Below the pieces are notes generated by a model. It saw only the letters and a list, made by a program, of their open reading frames with translations, had not been told where the DNA came from and did not search any database. 64,000 nt of DNA from Sulfobacillus sp. (lineage in GTDB: Bacteria > Bacillota > Sulfobacillia > Sulfobacillales > Sulfobacillaceae): positions 1-64,000 of the forward strand of contig DAIDDL010000004.1 of assembly GCA_027309085.1 (NCBI GenBank), given 5' to 3'. A program made the position numbers and the translations under genes. How positions within the stretch are numbered: the first letter of the stretch is position 1; every line of letters begins with the position of its first letter. Shown piece after piece: positions 55,608 through 64,000 of this stretch.

Positions 55608-56882
55608 TTGACTATGCCAAGACAGGTTCGCCGCCGCTCTCTCGCCTTGCTCAGCGGGGCCGGTTTGCTCCTGACCATCGCGGGCTGCGGTTCCGCACCC
55701 GCCGCATCCGGTCCGCACAATGTGACCATCGTCTTTGCCAGCCAGGGCCTGGGCACTGAAGCGCAGGCCACTCAAGCCGCCGTCAACTCTTTTGAGAAGC
55801 TCCACCCCCATATTCATGTGCAAATAGAAACCTTATCCGCTTCCTCCAATGATGCCTACCAGACCCTGATTACCGACCTGACTTCCGGTTCCGGCACCCC
55901 CGACGTGATTACCGCCGACGTCATCTGGCCAGCCACGTTTGCCGCCGCGAAATGGATCCTGCCCCTCAACCAGTTCCATCCGGACACCAGCCGCTTCTAC
56001 CAGGGGATGGTCAAGTCCGGGGAATACCAGGGCAAGCTCTACGCCATGCCCTGGTTCATCAACGTGGAAGGGCTGTATTACCGCACCGACCTGGTGAAAA
56101 CTCCCCCGGCCACTTTTGCCCAGCTCACCTCCGATGCCAAGTCTGCGATGAAGAATAATTCCAAGCTTACCGGTCTGGCCTTTGAGGGCAACAAATACGA
56201 AGGGGCGGTCACCGTCTTCCAGGACATCTCCGGCGGATTTGGCGGGGAATTCCTCAATGCCCAGGGCAAGCCTGTGCTCAATTCTCCCCAAAACATCAAA
56301 GCCCTGACCTGGCTCAACAACGCCATCAAAACCGGGATATCACCCGCAGCCGTGACAGGCTGGGAAGAAGGCAATGTGCAGCAGGCCTTCCTGTCCGGGG
56401 ACGCTGTCTTTGCCACCAACTGGCCATATCTGTACCCACTGGCCGAAGCTTCCGGATCCGCCGTGAAGGGAAAAGTCGCGTTTGTGCCCACCCCCGTCGA
56501 CGGCGGACAGGCCACGGCCTCTTTAGGGGGAGATGACCTCGTCATCAACAAGAACACCAAATACCCCAAGCAGTCGTGGGAACTGGTGCAGTATCTCACG
56601 TCCGCCAAGACCATGACGGCCCGGGCGCTGATTTCGGGAGACCCTCCTGCCCGCACCGATGCGTATACCCCTGCACTGTTGCAAAAAGCGCCCTGGTTCA
56701 AGCAGGAGGAAGCCGTTTACGCCGACGCCACCCCACGCCCGGTGACGCCCCTGTACCCGCAGATCTCGGCGCAGATCCAAGAAGCGCTGTCCGCGACCTA
56801 CTCCGGCCAGCTCACTCCCACCAAGGCGCTGGACCAGGCGCAGAAGGCCGTGGAGGCCATTGTGAGCGGCCATGGCAGCTAA
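55608..56882 (+). CDS. ABC transporter sugar-binding lipoprotein (family 1 solute-binding)
   Basis: 424 residues with a twin-basic signal ending in lipobox TIAGC. After the anchor, VTIVFASQGLGTEAQATQAA and LITDLTSGSGTPDVITADVIW follow the extracellular binding protein family 1 pattern, with FLSGDAVFATNWPYLYPLA near 265. The tethered protein captures an oligosaccharide outside the membrane. AGGAGG lies 7 bases before a TTG at 55608, and an ATG follows two codons on; the TTG is the better spaced. It is the first gene of a four-gene operon. Confidence 0.93.
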   Translation: MTMPRQVRRRSLALLSGAGLLLTIAGCGSAPAASGPHNVTIVFASQGLGTEAQATQAAVNSFEKLHPHIHVQIETLSASSNDAYQTLITDLTSGSGTPDVITADVIWPATFAAAKWILPLNQFHPDTSRFYQGMVKSGEYQGKLYAMPWFINVEGLYYRTDLVKTPPATFAQLTSDAKSAMKNNSKLTGLAFEGNKYEGAVTVFQDISGGFGGEFLNAQGKPVLNSPQNIKALTWLNNAIKTGISPAAVTGWEEGNVQQAFLSGDAVFATNWPYLYPLAEASGSAVKGKVAFVPTPVDGGQATASLGGDDLVINKNTKYPKQSWELVQYLTSAKTMTARALISGDPPARTDAYTPALLQKAPWFKQEEAVYADATPRPVTPLYPQISAQIQEALSATYSGQLTPTKALDQAQKAVEAIVSGHGS

Positions 56883-57825
56883 ACCTCAGATAGGGCCGTC
56901 CCTCGGGACGGCCTCCCCCCGTCCCCGCCGCCGCCGTTCGTATATGGCTTCGCGGTCCCGGGTCGGATATCTGCTGGTTTTGCCCGCGGTGGCGGCCCTG
57001 GCCGCCATCGCCATCTATCCCCTGATTTACAACATTGTCCTGTCCTCCCGGTTCGACGTTCTGACCGAACCGGGCACAGGGCATTTCACGGGACTGGCCA
57101 ACTACCGGCAGATGCTGACCGACCCTAATTTCTGGGGGGATTTGGGCCGCACAGGCATTTTCATGGTCATCTCCGTCACCTTGGAGTTCGCCGCAGGGCT
57201 GATTCTCGCCCTTATTGTGCACCGGGAGTTCAAAGCCCGGGGACTGGTGCGAGCCTCCATCCTGATTCCCTGGGCTATTCCCACAGCGGTGTCAGCCCTC
57301 TTGTGGAAAATGTTCTTTGACATCCGCTCCGGCTTCGTCGATTTTGCCCTCAAGGCCCTGCACCTGCCGGGGGCCAATCTGGTCTGGTTCAATTCCCCGG
57401 TGCTGGCCTGGGTCCCCATCATCCTGAGTGACATGTGGAAGAACACCCCGTTCATCGCGCTCCTTTTGCTGGCGGGACTGCAGACCATCCCCCAGGAGAT
57501 TTATGAGAGCGCGCGCATTGACGGGGCCACCGGCTGGCAGGCATTCTGGTCCATCACCCTGCCCCTTTTGCGCCCGGCGGTCATGGTGGCCTTAATCTTC
57601 CGCACATTAAGCGCCATGCTCGTCTTTGACACCATCTTCGTCATGACCGGGGGCGGTCCCGGCCAGAGCACCGAAGTCGTGGCCTACTACGACTGGTACA
57701 AATATATGGTGTCCTTGAACTTTGGATTTGGAGCGGCCGTGGCCGTGGCCATTACCGTGCTAGCCCTGATCCTGGCGACCGTCTATGTCAGGCTGCTGCG
57801 CCAGCGGGGAGGATTCATGACATGA
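56872..57825 (+). CDS. Sugar ABC transporter permease, MalF/UgpA type
   Basis: 317 residues with six membrane helices and the permease EAA loop YESARIDGATGWQAFWSITL, where it contacts the ATPase. MTGGGPGQSTEVVAYY is a further MalF-family hallmark. It overlaps the end of the binding-protein gene by 11 bases. It forms half of the membrane channel for oligosaccharide uptake. An arginine-rich N-terminus (RPRRRRS) faces the cytoplasm. Confidence 0.94.
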   Translation: MAAKPQIGPSLGTASPRPRRRRSYMASRSRVGYLLVLPAVAALAAIAIYPLIYNIVLSSRFDVLTEPGTGHFTGLANYRQMLTDPNFWGDLGRTGIFMVISVTLEFAAGLILALIVHREFKARGLVRASILIPWAIPTAVSALLWKMFFDIRSGFVDFALKALHLPGANLVWFNSPVLAWVPIILSDMWKNTPFIALLLLAGLQTIPQEIYESARIDGATGWQAFWSITLPLLRPAVMVALIFRTLSAMLVFDTIFVMTGGGPGQSTEVVAYYDWYKYMVSLNFGFGAAVAVAITVLALILATVYVRLLRQRGGFMT

Positions 57826-58649
57826 GACAACGCATGGGTCGCACCGGATTCAATGCCTTAGTCGCCATCATCATCTTGTATTCCCTGTTTCCCTTCTACT
57901 GGGTCTTCAAATCCTCGGTCGAGTCTTCGATTGCCCTCAACCGGCAAACCTCGAGTCTGTGGCCGACCAACTGGACCTTTGTGCATTACGAGGCCATTTT
58001 CGCTGTGGAGAACTTTCTGCGGCCGCTGTTGAACAGCATGTTTGTGGCGGGCATGGCCACCCTCATCTCAGTGGTGCTGGGCTCGATGGCGGCTTACGGC
58101 CTGTCCCGCATGCCGATCAAGGGCAAGGTCCCCATTTTGGGCTTCATTCTCTTGGTCTCCTTCTTCCCCCAGATTGCCATGGTCGGGCCGCTGTTTCTGG
58201 TCTTCCGCCACCTGCACTGGCTGAACACGTATCAGAGCCTGATTTTTCCCTATCTGATCTTGTCCCTGCCCATCACCACCTGGATTCTGACCGCATTCTT
58301 CAGCCAGATTCCCGCAGACATTGAAGAAGCCGCCATGATGGACGGGGCCACCATCACCCAGACCATCACCCGGGTGTTTGCCCCCATTGCCATGCCCGGG
58401 ATCTTCACGGCGGCGATCCTCGGATTTCTGCTGTCCTGGAATGACTTTCTGTTCGCGCTCTCCTTCATCCAAACGCCCAACATGGATACGGTGCCGCTGG
58501 CCTTGGTCAATTTCCGCAATGCGTACTACGTCCACTACGGGCAAATCTATGCCGGCGTGGTCATCGCCTCCTTGCCGATTGCGCTGATTGTGCTTTTCTT
58601 GCAAAAGCGCATCGAGTCGGGACTGACAGCCGGCAGCGTCAAAGGGTAG
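57822..58649 (+). CDS. Sugar ABC transporter permease, MalG type
   Basis: 275 residues with six membrane helices, YSLFPFYWVFKSSVES at the start, and the EAA loop EEAAMMDGATITQTITRVFA. The ATG shares ATGA with the MalF stop. It pairs with the preceding permease. No ATPase gene is present in the operon, so the importer would rely on a shared MsmX/UgpC-like ATPase encoded elsewhere (known for Gram-positive sugar importers; inferred here). Confidence 0.94.
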   Translation: MRQRMGRTGFNALVAIIILYSLFPFYWVFKSSVESSIALNRQTSSLWPTNWTFVHYEAIFAVENFLRPLLNSMFVAGMATLISVVLGSMAAYGLSRMPIKGKVPILGFILLVSFFPQIAMVGPLFLVFRHLHWLNTYQSLIFPYLILSLPITTWILTAFFSQIPADIEEAAMMDGATITQTITRVFAPIAMPGIFTAAILGFLLSWNDFLFALSFIQTPNMDTVPLALVNFRNAYYVHYGQIYAGVVIASLPIALIVLFLQKRIESGLTAGSVKG

Positions 58650-58762
58650 AGCAAATGCCCGCCCGTTTCATCTGGACCACGGCCACATGCCGTGGTCCAG
58701 CCATCTTCCTAGAGGAACCCGGAAAAATATTCCACAGCAGAAAGGCAGGATGCACCATTACG

Positions 58763-60559
58763 ATGAAACCGTTCTATGCCCTCTTGGGAAATGGAGTGAC
58801 GTCCGCCTTAGCCGGTCCCACAGGCGCGGTCGACTGGTGGCCCGTGCCGCGGTTTGACGGGCCCACCATCTTCAGCCGCTTGCTGGATCACCATGCCGGA
58901 GGCTACTTGAGCCTGGAGCCGGAGCACTGGACAGCGGTCACCCAGCGCTACCGTCCCGAAGGGCTGTTCCTGGAAACTGCGTTTGCCTGCGACCAAGGCG
59001 CGGCCACTGTCACCGTAGGGCTCGAAGTCGGCCGCAACGCCCTGTGGCTGACAGCCAGCAGCACCGCGCCCCTCATCCTGACATGCCGCCCCAGCTTCGA
59101 TTACGGGGTGGTGCGCCCGTCTTTTGTGCCGGTGCCCCACGGCATGCGCTACATCAATCCCCTAGGGCCGGGGCAGGCCTCTCTTTTGATCCAGGGACCG
59201 GCCGATCTGATCGACCGGATGGACCAGTGGCGCTGCGGTCCGGGGTCCATCACCGTGGTCTTCCGGGTATTGATGGAATCCAAACCCGACCTGCGCTGGC
59301 TGTCCGCCCCCATCGGGGCCGACGCTGCGCGCATCTGGGCCAAGTCGGCCCCATTCTGGACCGTGTCCAAAACCTCAGAAGCGGCGGGCGAGCCTGTCCG
59401 CCGCAGTCTGCAGATTATCAAAGGGCTCACCTTCCGGCCGACCGGCGCCCCGGTGGCGGCCGCCACCACATCCCTGCCGGAGGCGCCCGGGGAGGCCCGG
59501 CAGTGGGACTACCGCTATGTGTGGGTCCGCGACAGCGCTTACAGCGGGGAATCCTTGCTGTTGGCCGGCAATGTGGTGGATGCCAGGCGGATTGCCGAAT
59601 TCCTGCTCAACAGCGTCATGCTGAACGGGCGCGTGTACTCCGCTCCCTTTCTGCGGGTGGACGGCACCGTGCCCGAGCGCGAACAGGACCTGCTGTGGCT
59701 CAGAGGCTATGAGCAGACCCGTCCCGCCCGCGCCGGCAACGGCGCGATTTCCCAACGGCAGCTGGACCTGGTGGGCAGCGTGCTCTGGCTCGTGTACCGC
59801 ATCTGGCAGGAGACGCACGATGACGCTTTTATCGACACCTACTGGTGGGCCATCGCCGCTTTAGGCGACTGGGCCCAGAAAACTTGGCACCAGCTCGATG
59901 CGTCGCTGTGGGAATACCGGACTATCCGCGGCCAGCATACCCATTCCCGCATGATGAACTGGCTGGGACTGAAAGTCGCGTCCGAAATGGCTGGCCGCGC
60001 CAGGCATGATGACGTCACCGCCAGGCGCTGGAGTGAGGCCGCCGCGAAAATCGCCAGCGTCTTGTGGGGCGAGGCCCAGCTGGCGGGGTCATTTCTGCCC
60101 CGCTCCACAGGGGGCATCCCCGATGCCGCCCTCCTCACCCTGCCCCTTTACGGCTTCGTGTCCGTGCATGATCCCTATTTTGCCACGACGCTGCAGACCA
60201 TTGAGCGGGACCTGGTCGACGACGGCCTGGTGTACCGCTACCGCGCCGATGACCTGGGCAAGGCCCGGTACCCTTTCCTGCTGGTGGGATTCTGGTACGC
60301 CCGCATACTGCTGCGGCAAGGGCGGCACCAGGAAGCTCAGAGAGTGATTCAGCGCCACCTGGACCAAGCTACCCCGCTCGGACTCTACGGCGAGCACACC
60401 GACGAGAAGATGGGCACCGTGCGCGGCAATTTCCCCCAGCTCTTTTCCCACAGCGCCCTCGTCACCACCCTGATGGAACAGCAGCGGATCGAAAAAGGCC
60501 TGCCGCTGGCCGAACAGGACTTTCTGGCATCCCCCGGCCGATTTGCCGCTGGAACGTAA
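58763..60559 (+). CDS. Glycoside hydrolase family 15 (glucoamylase/trehalase-like)
   Basis: 598 residues from the ATG at 58763, where the family begins (KPFYALLGNGVTSALAGPTG, DWWPVPRFDGPTIFSRLLD); the frame upstream to 58655 is not typical. The catalytic acid region SLWEYRTIRGQHTHSRMMNW and the base region LYGEHTDEKMGTVRGNFPQL each keep the glutamate, and QWDYRYVWVRDSAYS and NGAISQRQLDLVG are conserved. There is no signal peptide, so it acts in the cytoplasm on imported glucan, maltodextrin or trehalose. It is the last gene of the import operon, 113 bases after the permease. Confidence 0.92.
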   Translation: MKPFYALLGNGVTSALAGPTGAVDWWPVPRFDGPTIFSRLLDHHAGGYLSLEPEHWTAVTQRYRPEGLFLETAFACDQGAATVTVGLEVGRNALWLTASSTAPLILTCRPSFDYGVVRPSFVPVPHGMRYINPLGPGQASLLIQGPADLIDRMDQWRCGPGSITVVFRVLMESKPDLRWLSAPIGADAARIWAKSAPFWTVSKTSEAAGEPVRRSLQIIKGLTFRPTGAPVAAATTSLPEAPGEARQWDYRYVWVRDSAYSGESLLLAGNVVDARRIAEFLLNSVMLNGRVYSAPFLRVDGTVPEREQDLLWLRGYEQTRPARAGNGAISQRQLDLVGSVLWLVYRIWQETHDDAFIDTYWWAIAALGDWAQKTWHQLDASLWEYRTIRGQHTHSRMMNWLGLKVASEMAGRARHDDVTARRWSEAAAKIASVLWGEAQLAGSFLPRSTGGIPDAALLTLPLYGFVSVHDPYFATTLQTIERDLVDDGLVYRYRADDLGKARYPFLLVGFWYARILLRQGRHQEAQRVIQRHLDQATPLGLYGEHTDEKMGTVRGNFPQLFSHSALVTTLMEQQRIEKGLPLAEQDFLASPGRFAAGT

Positions 60560-60591
60560 TTCTGCTGACTGAACTGAAAGACCCTACACTC

Positions 60592-60637
60592 CCCGGGGCA
60601 GCCGCTCTTGCCACACACCGGCTGCCCCGGGCGTCTT
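60592..60637 (+). terminator. Rho-independent terminator of the oligosaccharide operon
   Basis: CCCGGGGCAGCCG and CGGCTGCCCCGGG form a 13-bp perfect stem followed by CGTCTTTTC, 32 bases after the GH15 stop. Confidence 0.9.
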
Positions 60638-60774
60638 TTCTGAATGACCGGAGCGCGTGCTGACAAGCCACGGTCTCTGCGCCCAAGCCCCCCTTGAATC
60701 TCTGCAGAATAACAGCCGTATCCGCCTAAGCCCCCTTGATGCGTTACCCTAACCAAATTTGACCCGAAGCGCTC

Positions 60775-61698
60775 TCATTCATGGCCGGGCGGCTGTGCTG
60801 CATCCGCTGTGGTTGGTGGACGTTGCGGGCCCGCCGGGATTACCGCATTTTTGAATACTTGCCAATCGGGATACCACACCTTTCCTGTGCTTGGCATTAT
60901 TTGATCCAACCGAACAAAAAGGTCATAGAACGCCGGCCGGAGGTGTTGGCGGCGGTACAGCAGCGCCCGTTTATAAAGAACTTTGCACTCTTTTGGCAGA
61001 TAGTCAGGGGGAATACGGTCGATGATCTCCGCGATGCTGGATTCGGGCAAGGTTTCGATTTTCTCCAGATACGGCAAGCAATGTTCCCATTTCACCCGAT
61101 TGAATACTTGGTTGACGGTTTGGTGTACGAAAACCTGGCGCCAGGTACTTGAATTGCCCGTCCAGCGCATGCTTTGGTCAAAATCGTAAAAATACACATG
61201 GTCCAATCGCCCTGGTGAATATCCGACCATGATATTGCGGTCCGTGCGGTCACGGTTTTGAATCCATGTATCGAATACCCACATGCCCGCAGTGACTGCA
61301 ATGTCACCGGCAAAGTAGTCGATGACCTCGGCGATGACGCGGGATTCAAGGTTTTGCCGTTGCAGGCGGAACCAGCTTAAATGGTTCCGCGATAGCGAAC
61401 ATTTGGATAAGGCCACTGGCTGCGTGGATCCGTCCGGCTTGGTGACTTTGCACAGCAATACCGATACCACGGGCAATCTCAGCAAACGGCCCAAGTCCGC
61501 GCTGATTTTCTCACGGGCCGGCACCGCGCTGTCCTTTCGCCGTGGTTTGACCCAGGCTTTTTCTAGGGGCCGGGTGCGGCAATATGCCGGGCATCCGTTT
61601 GTATCGGACCGTTCCGACCATAAAATCTCCCACTCTGATGAAGACGCCTCTACGCAATTAAACCATTGGCTTGATTGATACGTTGCGGTGTGTTTCAC
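60775..61698 (-). CDS. HipA-like (HipA_2-type) kinase-fold protein
   Basis: 307 residues. The region FDTWIQNRDRTDRNIMVGYS holds the catalytic HRD-like Asp and the following Asn, and VYFYDFDQSM carries the metal-binding Asp, as in HipA and CtkA-type protein kinases. REKISADLGRLLRLPVVSVLL resembles the helix before the core. These proteins phosphorylate proteins with ATP; HipA targets GltX to cause dormancy, but the target here is unknown. There is no HipB-like antitoxin next to it, and no RHH or HTH neighbour. The ATG is at 61698 with a weak ribosome site. Confidence 0.8.
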   Translation of the reverse strand: MKHTATYQSSQWFNCVEASSSEWEILWSERSDTNGCPAYCRTRPLEKAWVKPRRKDSAVPAREKISADLGRLLRLPVVSVLLCKVTKPDGSTQPVALSKCSLSRNHLSWFRLQRQNLESRVIAEVIDYFAGDIAVTAGMWVFDTWIQNRDRTDRNIMVGYSPGRLDHVYFYDFDQSMRWTGNSSTWRQVFVHQTVNQVFNRVKWEHCLPYLEKIETLPESSIAEIIDRIPPDYLPKECKVLYKRALLYRRQHLRPAFYDLFVRLDQIMPSTGKVWYPDWQVFKNAVIPAGPQRPPTTADAAQPPGHE

Positions 61699-62662
61699 GA
61701 CAAACTCCTTTGGGTGGCAAAAGAGGTTCTAGGGTGCTTACGTTTCCATTTGGCGAAAATTGCTCCGGAGAGCACGCTGAGCTCACAATTGGGGACACCT
61801 CTCATGACATCATGTTCTCAAAAAATACATAGGCCGGTCACTGCGGTTTGCTTCTTGACTGGAGGAATGGCTGCCAAATTACAGGTCTGTCGACAAATCA
61901 CGTCCCACGCCCTGTTAATTGGGCACCACTTCATTAAAGTATGTCGTGAGTCCAGAAGCGGCCGCCACGGCCGCGCGGCATGGGGCCCCCTCTGCTCCTC
62001 CACGGTGCTGCGCATTCGAACAATTCCTCCTCCACGGATTGTGGGCATTGATAACTGGGCGCCCGCCCAAGGGCACCGCTATATGGCCCCGGCGGCCGCT
62101 GTCAAGCGCCATTGCGCCATCAACATCCTGCCGGTTCGCACGGCCTACACCGCTTGGAGGACGTGCCGACAAGGGCGGTTGTTTGCTATGGCATTCCCTA
62201 AATTCTGCACGAGCTGATCTTTAATTGATCCTGAGCGGCACGCTCACCGGCCTCAACGGCTATTGGAAAGCCTAAGTGCAAAGTTTATCACGCCGTGCTC
62301 CATCGTCCCCTCGGCCCCACGCCGCTCGCAGCGTGGGAGCATTCCCCAGCGCAAGACGGCGCCCGCGCCACATCGCGCCAGCCGCGCCGCAGCAGATTTT
62401 TCTCTGGCAGGGCCAACGGATAAAACCGGGGTCATTGCCCTGGCGAGCCATCGCTCTGAAGTGGATGTAGCCGTCACCGTACACCGCATCCTGCGTCGCT
62501 ATGATCCTTCCTTATGCACTGCGCGCCACTCATGTCAGCTATCAGGGTCATGCCTGTGCCGGCGCCGCGCCGTTAGTCTTGCGTCATCATCGCCAGCGCG
62601 AGGTCCGGCTTGCCACCCCGGGCTCCGGCTGGTTGGCATTTAGCCCAGTTGGCCCAAGACCA
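61699..62662. other. 964-base noncoding region
   Basis: G+C-rich second half with many short open frames but no ribosome site or family resemblance. It may hold decayed genes; I cannot name any. It would contain the HipA-like promoter. Confidence 0.4.
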
Positions 62663-63889
62663 TCAAGGGGCAGACACAAAACAAGACTGGTACAGGGCTG
62701 CGATTTTTTCTGCCATGTCGCTGGCCCGCAAATGGGTTTGGGCGTACTGCTGGGCACGGGTGGCCAGCGCATGCCTCGCATTCGCATCGTGGATCAGCAA
62801 GATAAGTTTTTCTGCCAATTGCTGCGCGTTTCCCGGATCCACAATGAATCCGGTCTCGTTATTGCGGATAATCTCCGGGATGCCATTGACCTGGGTCGTA
62901 ATGATGGCTTGGCCGCCAAACATGGCCTCGATAACGGAAATCGGCAGCATATCACTGGTCGTGGAATGGACGTAGATATCCGAACGTCCCAATATTTCTG
63001 CGATATCTGTCCGGTGCCCACAAAACACTACATGGGGCAGCTCAAGGTCTTTGGCCAATGTTTCCGCAGCATGCCTCGCTTCGCCATCACCGACTATGAG
63101 TACTTCGACCCCTTCCAAGTGCTCTTTGATCATGCTGAGCGCTTCCAGCAAGTACCTATGCCCTTTGCGCGGGGTCATTCTCGAGATGCTGGTAATCACG
63201 AGTTTGTTCTTCTCCTGGCCCGAACTCTCCGGTACGCGAAGATCGCTCCCGGTGTACACCGTATGCAATTGACCGGGAAACGCCCCTAACCCCCTCAACG
63301 GCTCATGAAAGGCATTGCAGATCGTAATGATTTTGTAGGCGTAGCGGATCGCAGCTTTGTCAATTTCGCGGAAAAATGCTTCTTCCACCGAGCCCTGTGC
63401 AATTTCTTTCAGCAACAGGCTGCGGTTTATCCCGAGTTGGTGCGGGGTATAAAACAGCGGGGTGTGATAGTAGAGGTTCTGCCTTCCCAGCACATTGGCG
63501 GCAAACCTGTCCTGGGCATGAAAAATGTCATAGCTGCCGAGATCCCACTGCCGTCTCAGCTGAATTTCGTAACCGTAAAGCTTGTAGAGCACGTTTACAA
63601 TCTTCTCGACCTTATGGCCGTACCGCCCTATGAGGCACTTCTCCACGGAGGCCTTTGTCTCACCGGCTGTGTCCCCATGACTCTGATAATCCGCCACATC
63701 GACATGATGCCCAGCCTTTTCCAGACCTGTTTTCAGTGTCTCGATATACTTAGACAATCCTCCGGCTTGCGGATATTTCCAAAATGTCGCCAGCAGCACG
63801 CGCAATGCCCTCGGGGTAGCGGAACCTTGGTTGTAGCCATAGTGTCGGTCCATAGCCGCAAGGACATCAGGATACGGTGCGTACGTCAT
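62663..63889 (-). CDS. Glycosyltransferase family 4
   Basis: 408 residues. An atypical 25-residue start is followed by the GT-B N-terminal domain with WKYPQAGGLSKYIETLKTGL and the C-terminal domain starting VITSISRMTPRKGHRYLLEA. The nucleotide-sugar site STTSDMLPISVIEAMFGG differs from the usual E-x7-E by having Asp-Met at the first position, but keeps the second Glu. TTQVNGIPEIIRNNETGFIV completes the motif. GGGAGGG precedes the ATG. It stands apart from the main glycosyltransferase cluster; substrate unknown. Confidence 0.9.
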   Translation of the reverse strand: MTYAPYPDVLAAMDRHYGYNQGSATPRALRVLLATFWKYPQAGGLSKYIETLKTGLEKAGHHVDVADYQSHGDTAGETKASVEKCLIGRYGHKVEKIVNVLYKLYGYEIQLRRQWDLGSYDIFHAQDRFAANVLGRQNLYYHTPLFYTPHQLGINRSLLLKEIAQGSVEEAFFREIDKAAIRYAYKIITICNAFHEPLRGLGAFPGQLHTVYTGSDLRVPESSGQEKNKLVITSISRMTPRKGHRYLLEALSMIKEHLEGVEVLIVGDGEARHAAETLAKDLELPHVVFCGHRTDIAEILGRSDIYVHSTTSDMLPISVIEAMFGGQAIITTQVNGIPEIIRNNETGFIVDPGNAQQLAEKLILLIHDANARHALATRAQQYAQTHLRASDMAEKIAALYQSCFVSAP

Positions 63890-64000
63890 GTGTTGCCCTC
63901 CCTCATCTCATTGCCACGCCCTATTCCGGATGTGAATGCGGTGCGTCACTGGAACTGCCCGTGCCGCTGCCTGCGTGACGCCAGCGCGCCGGAGATCACC
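63890..64000. other. Window end, noncoding
   Basis: 111 bases upstream of the GT4 gene; it holds its GGGAGGG ribosome site and no other recognisable feature. Confidence 0.4.

Noticed and set aside
61675-62217. 180-codon plus-strand frame
   Set aside because: No ribosome site, low-complexity mixed composition and no family resemblance.
62501-63289. 262-codon plus-strand frame
   Set aside because: Antisense shadow of the GT4 gene on the minus strand, which has all family motifs and a ribosome site.

Overview
The window looks like a chromosomal segment of a Gram-positive, probably acid-tolerant Firmicute of the Sulfobacillus/Alicyclobacillus kind. The reasons are strong AGGAGG-type ribosome binding sites, frequent GTG and TTG starts, a YknXYZ-like exporter, several lipoproteins, and a sedolisin/kumamolisin (S53) protease, a family typical of acid environments. 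The genus is an inference; there is no rRNA or tRNA here to confirm it.

Layout. 1-1.9 kb: the 3' end of a group II intron (maturase ORF, domains V/VI) inserted in a tnpB gene, whose downstream exon keeps all RuvC residues and ends in an IS605-type right-end hairpin. 2.3-12.8 kb: ordinary metabolism and transport, namely an MFS transporter, an ECHDC3-like crotonase divergent from an acyl-CoA synthetase, a three-gene MacAB/YknXYZ-like exporter with a very long coiled-coil adaptor, and a frameshifted acetamidase/formamidase. 13.2-30.4 kb: a surface-protein region. Four secreted or surface-type proteins share one repeated Ig-like 'YQFW' module. Two of them are giant proteins, each preceded by a paralogous ribbon-helix-helix (RHH) regulator and a shared 20-bp upstream element. 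A TPR-glycosyltransferase, a GT-C-like membrane protein and an 8-bp tandem repeat array lie between them. 30.8-38 kb: a TPR lipoprotein, small membrane and hypothetical proteins, and a DUF2079 membrane protein flanked by two inverted, broken copies of a lipoprotein/propeller gene; a third broken copy sits near 23 kb.

38.2-51.6 kb: a surface polysaccharide cluster, all on the minus strand. It holds rmlA (frameshifted), rmlC, rmlB, a Wzx-type flippase, six glycosyltransferases and a DUF2079 membrane protein. RmlD and a recognisable Wzy polymerase are absent. 52.3-60.6 kb: an alpha-glucan/oligosaccharide utilisation locus. A LacI-type repressor is fused in frame to a glycogen-debranching-type glycosidase and transcribed divergently from a binding protein, two permeases and a GH15 glucoamylase/trehalase. 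An imperfect palindrome in the divergent promoter region is the obvious operator. 60.8-64 kb: an orphan HipA-like kinase and a GT4 glycosyltransferase.

The most novel items are the LacI-debranching enzyme fusion (a regulator carrying its own catabolic enzyme) and the duplicated RHH plus giant-surface-protein cassettes with a common upstream element. Several genes carry frameshifts (amidase, rmlA, the three lipoprotein copies). Whether these are biological or assembly errors cannot be decided from the sequence alone.
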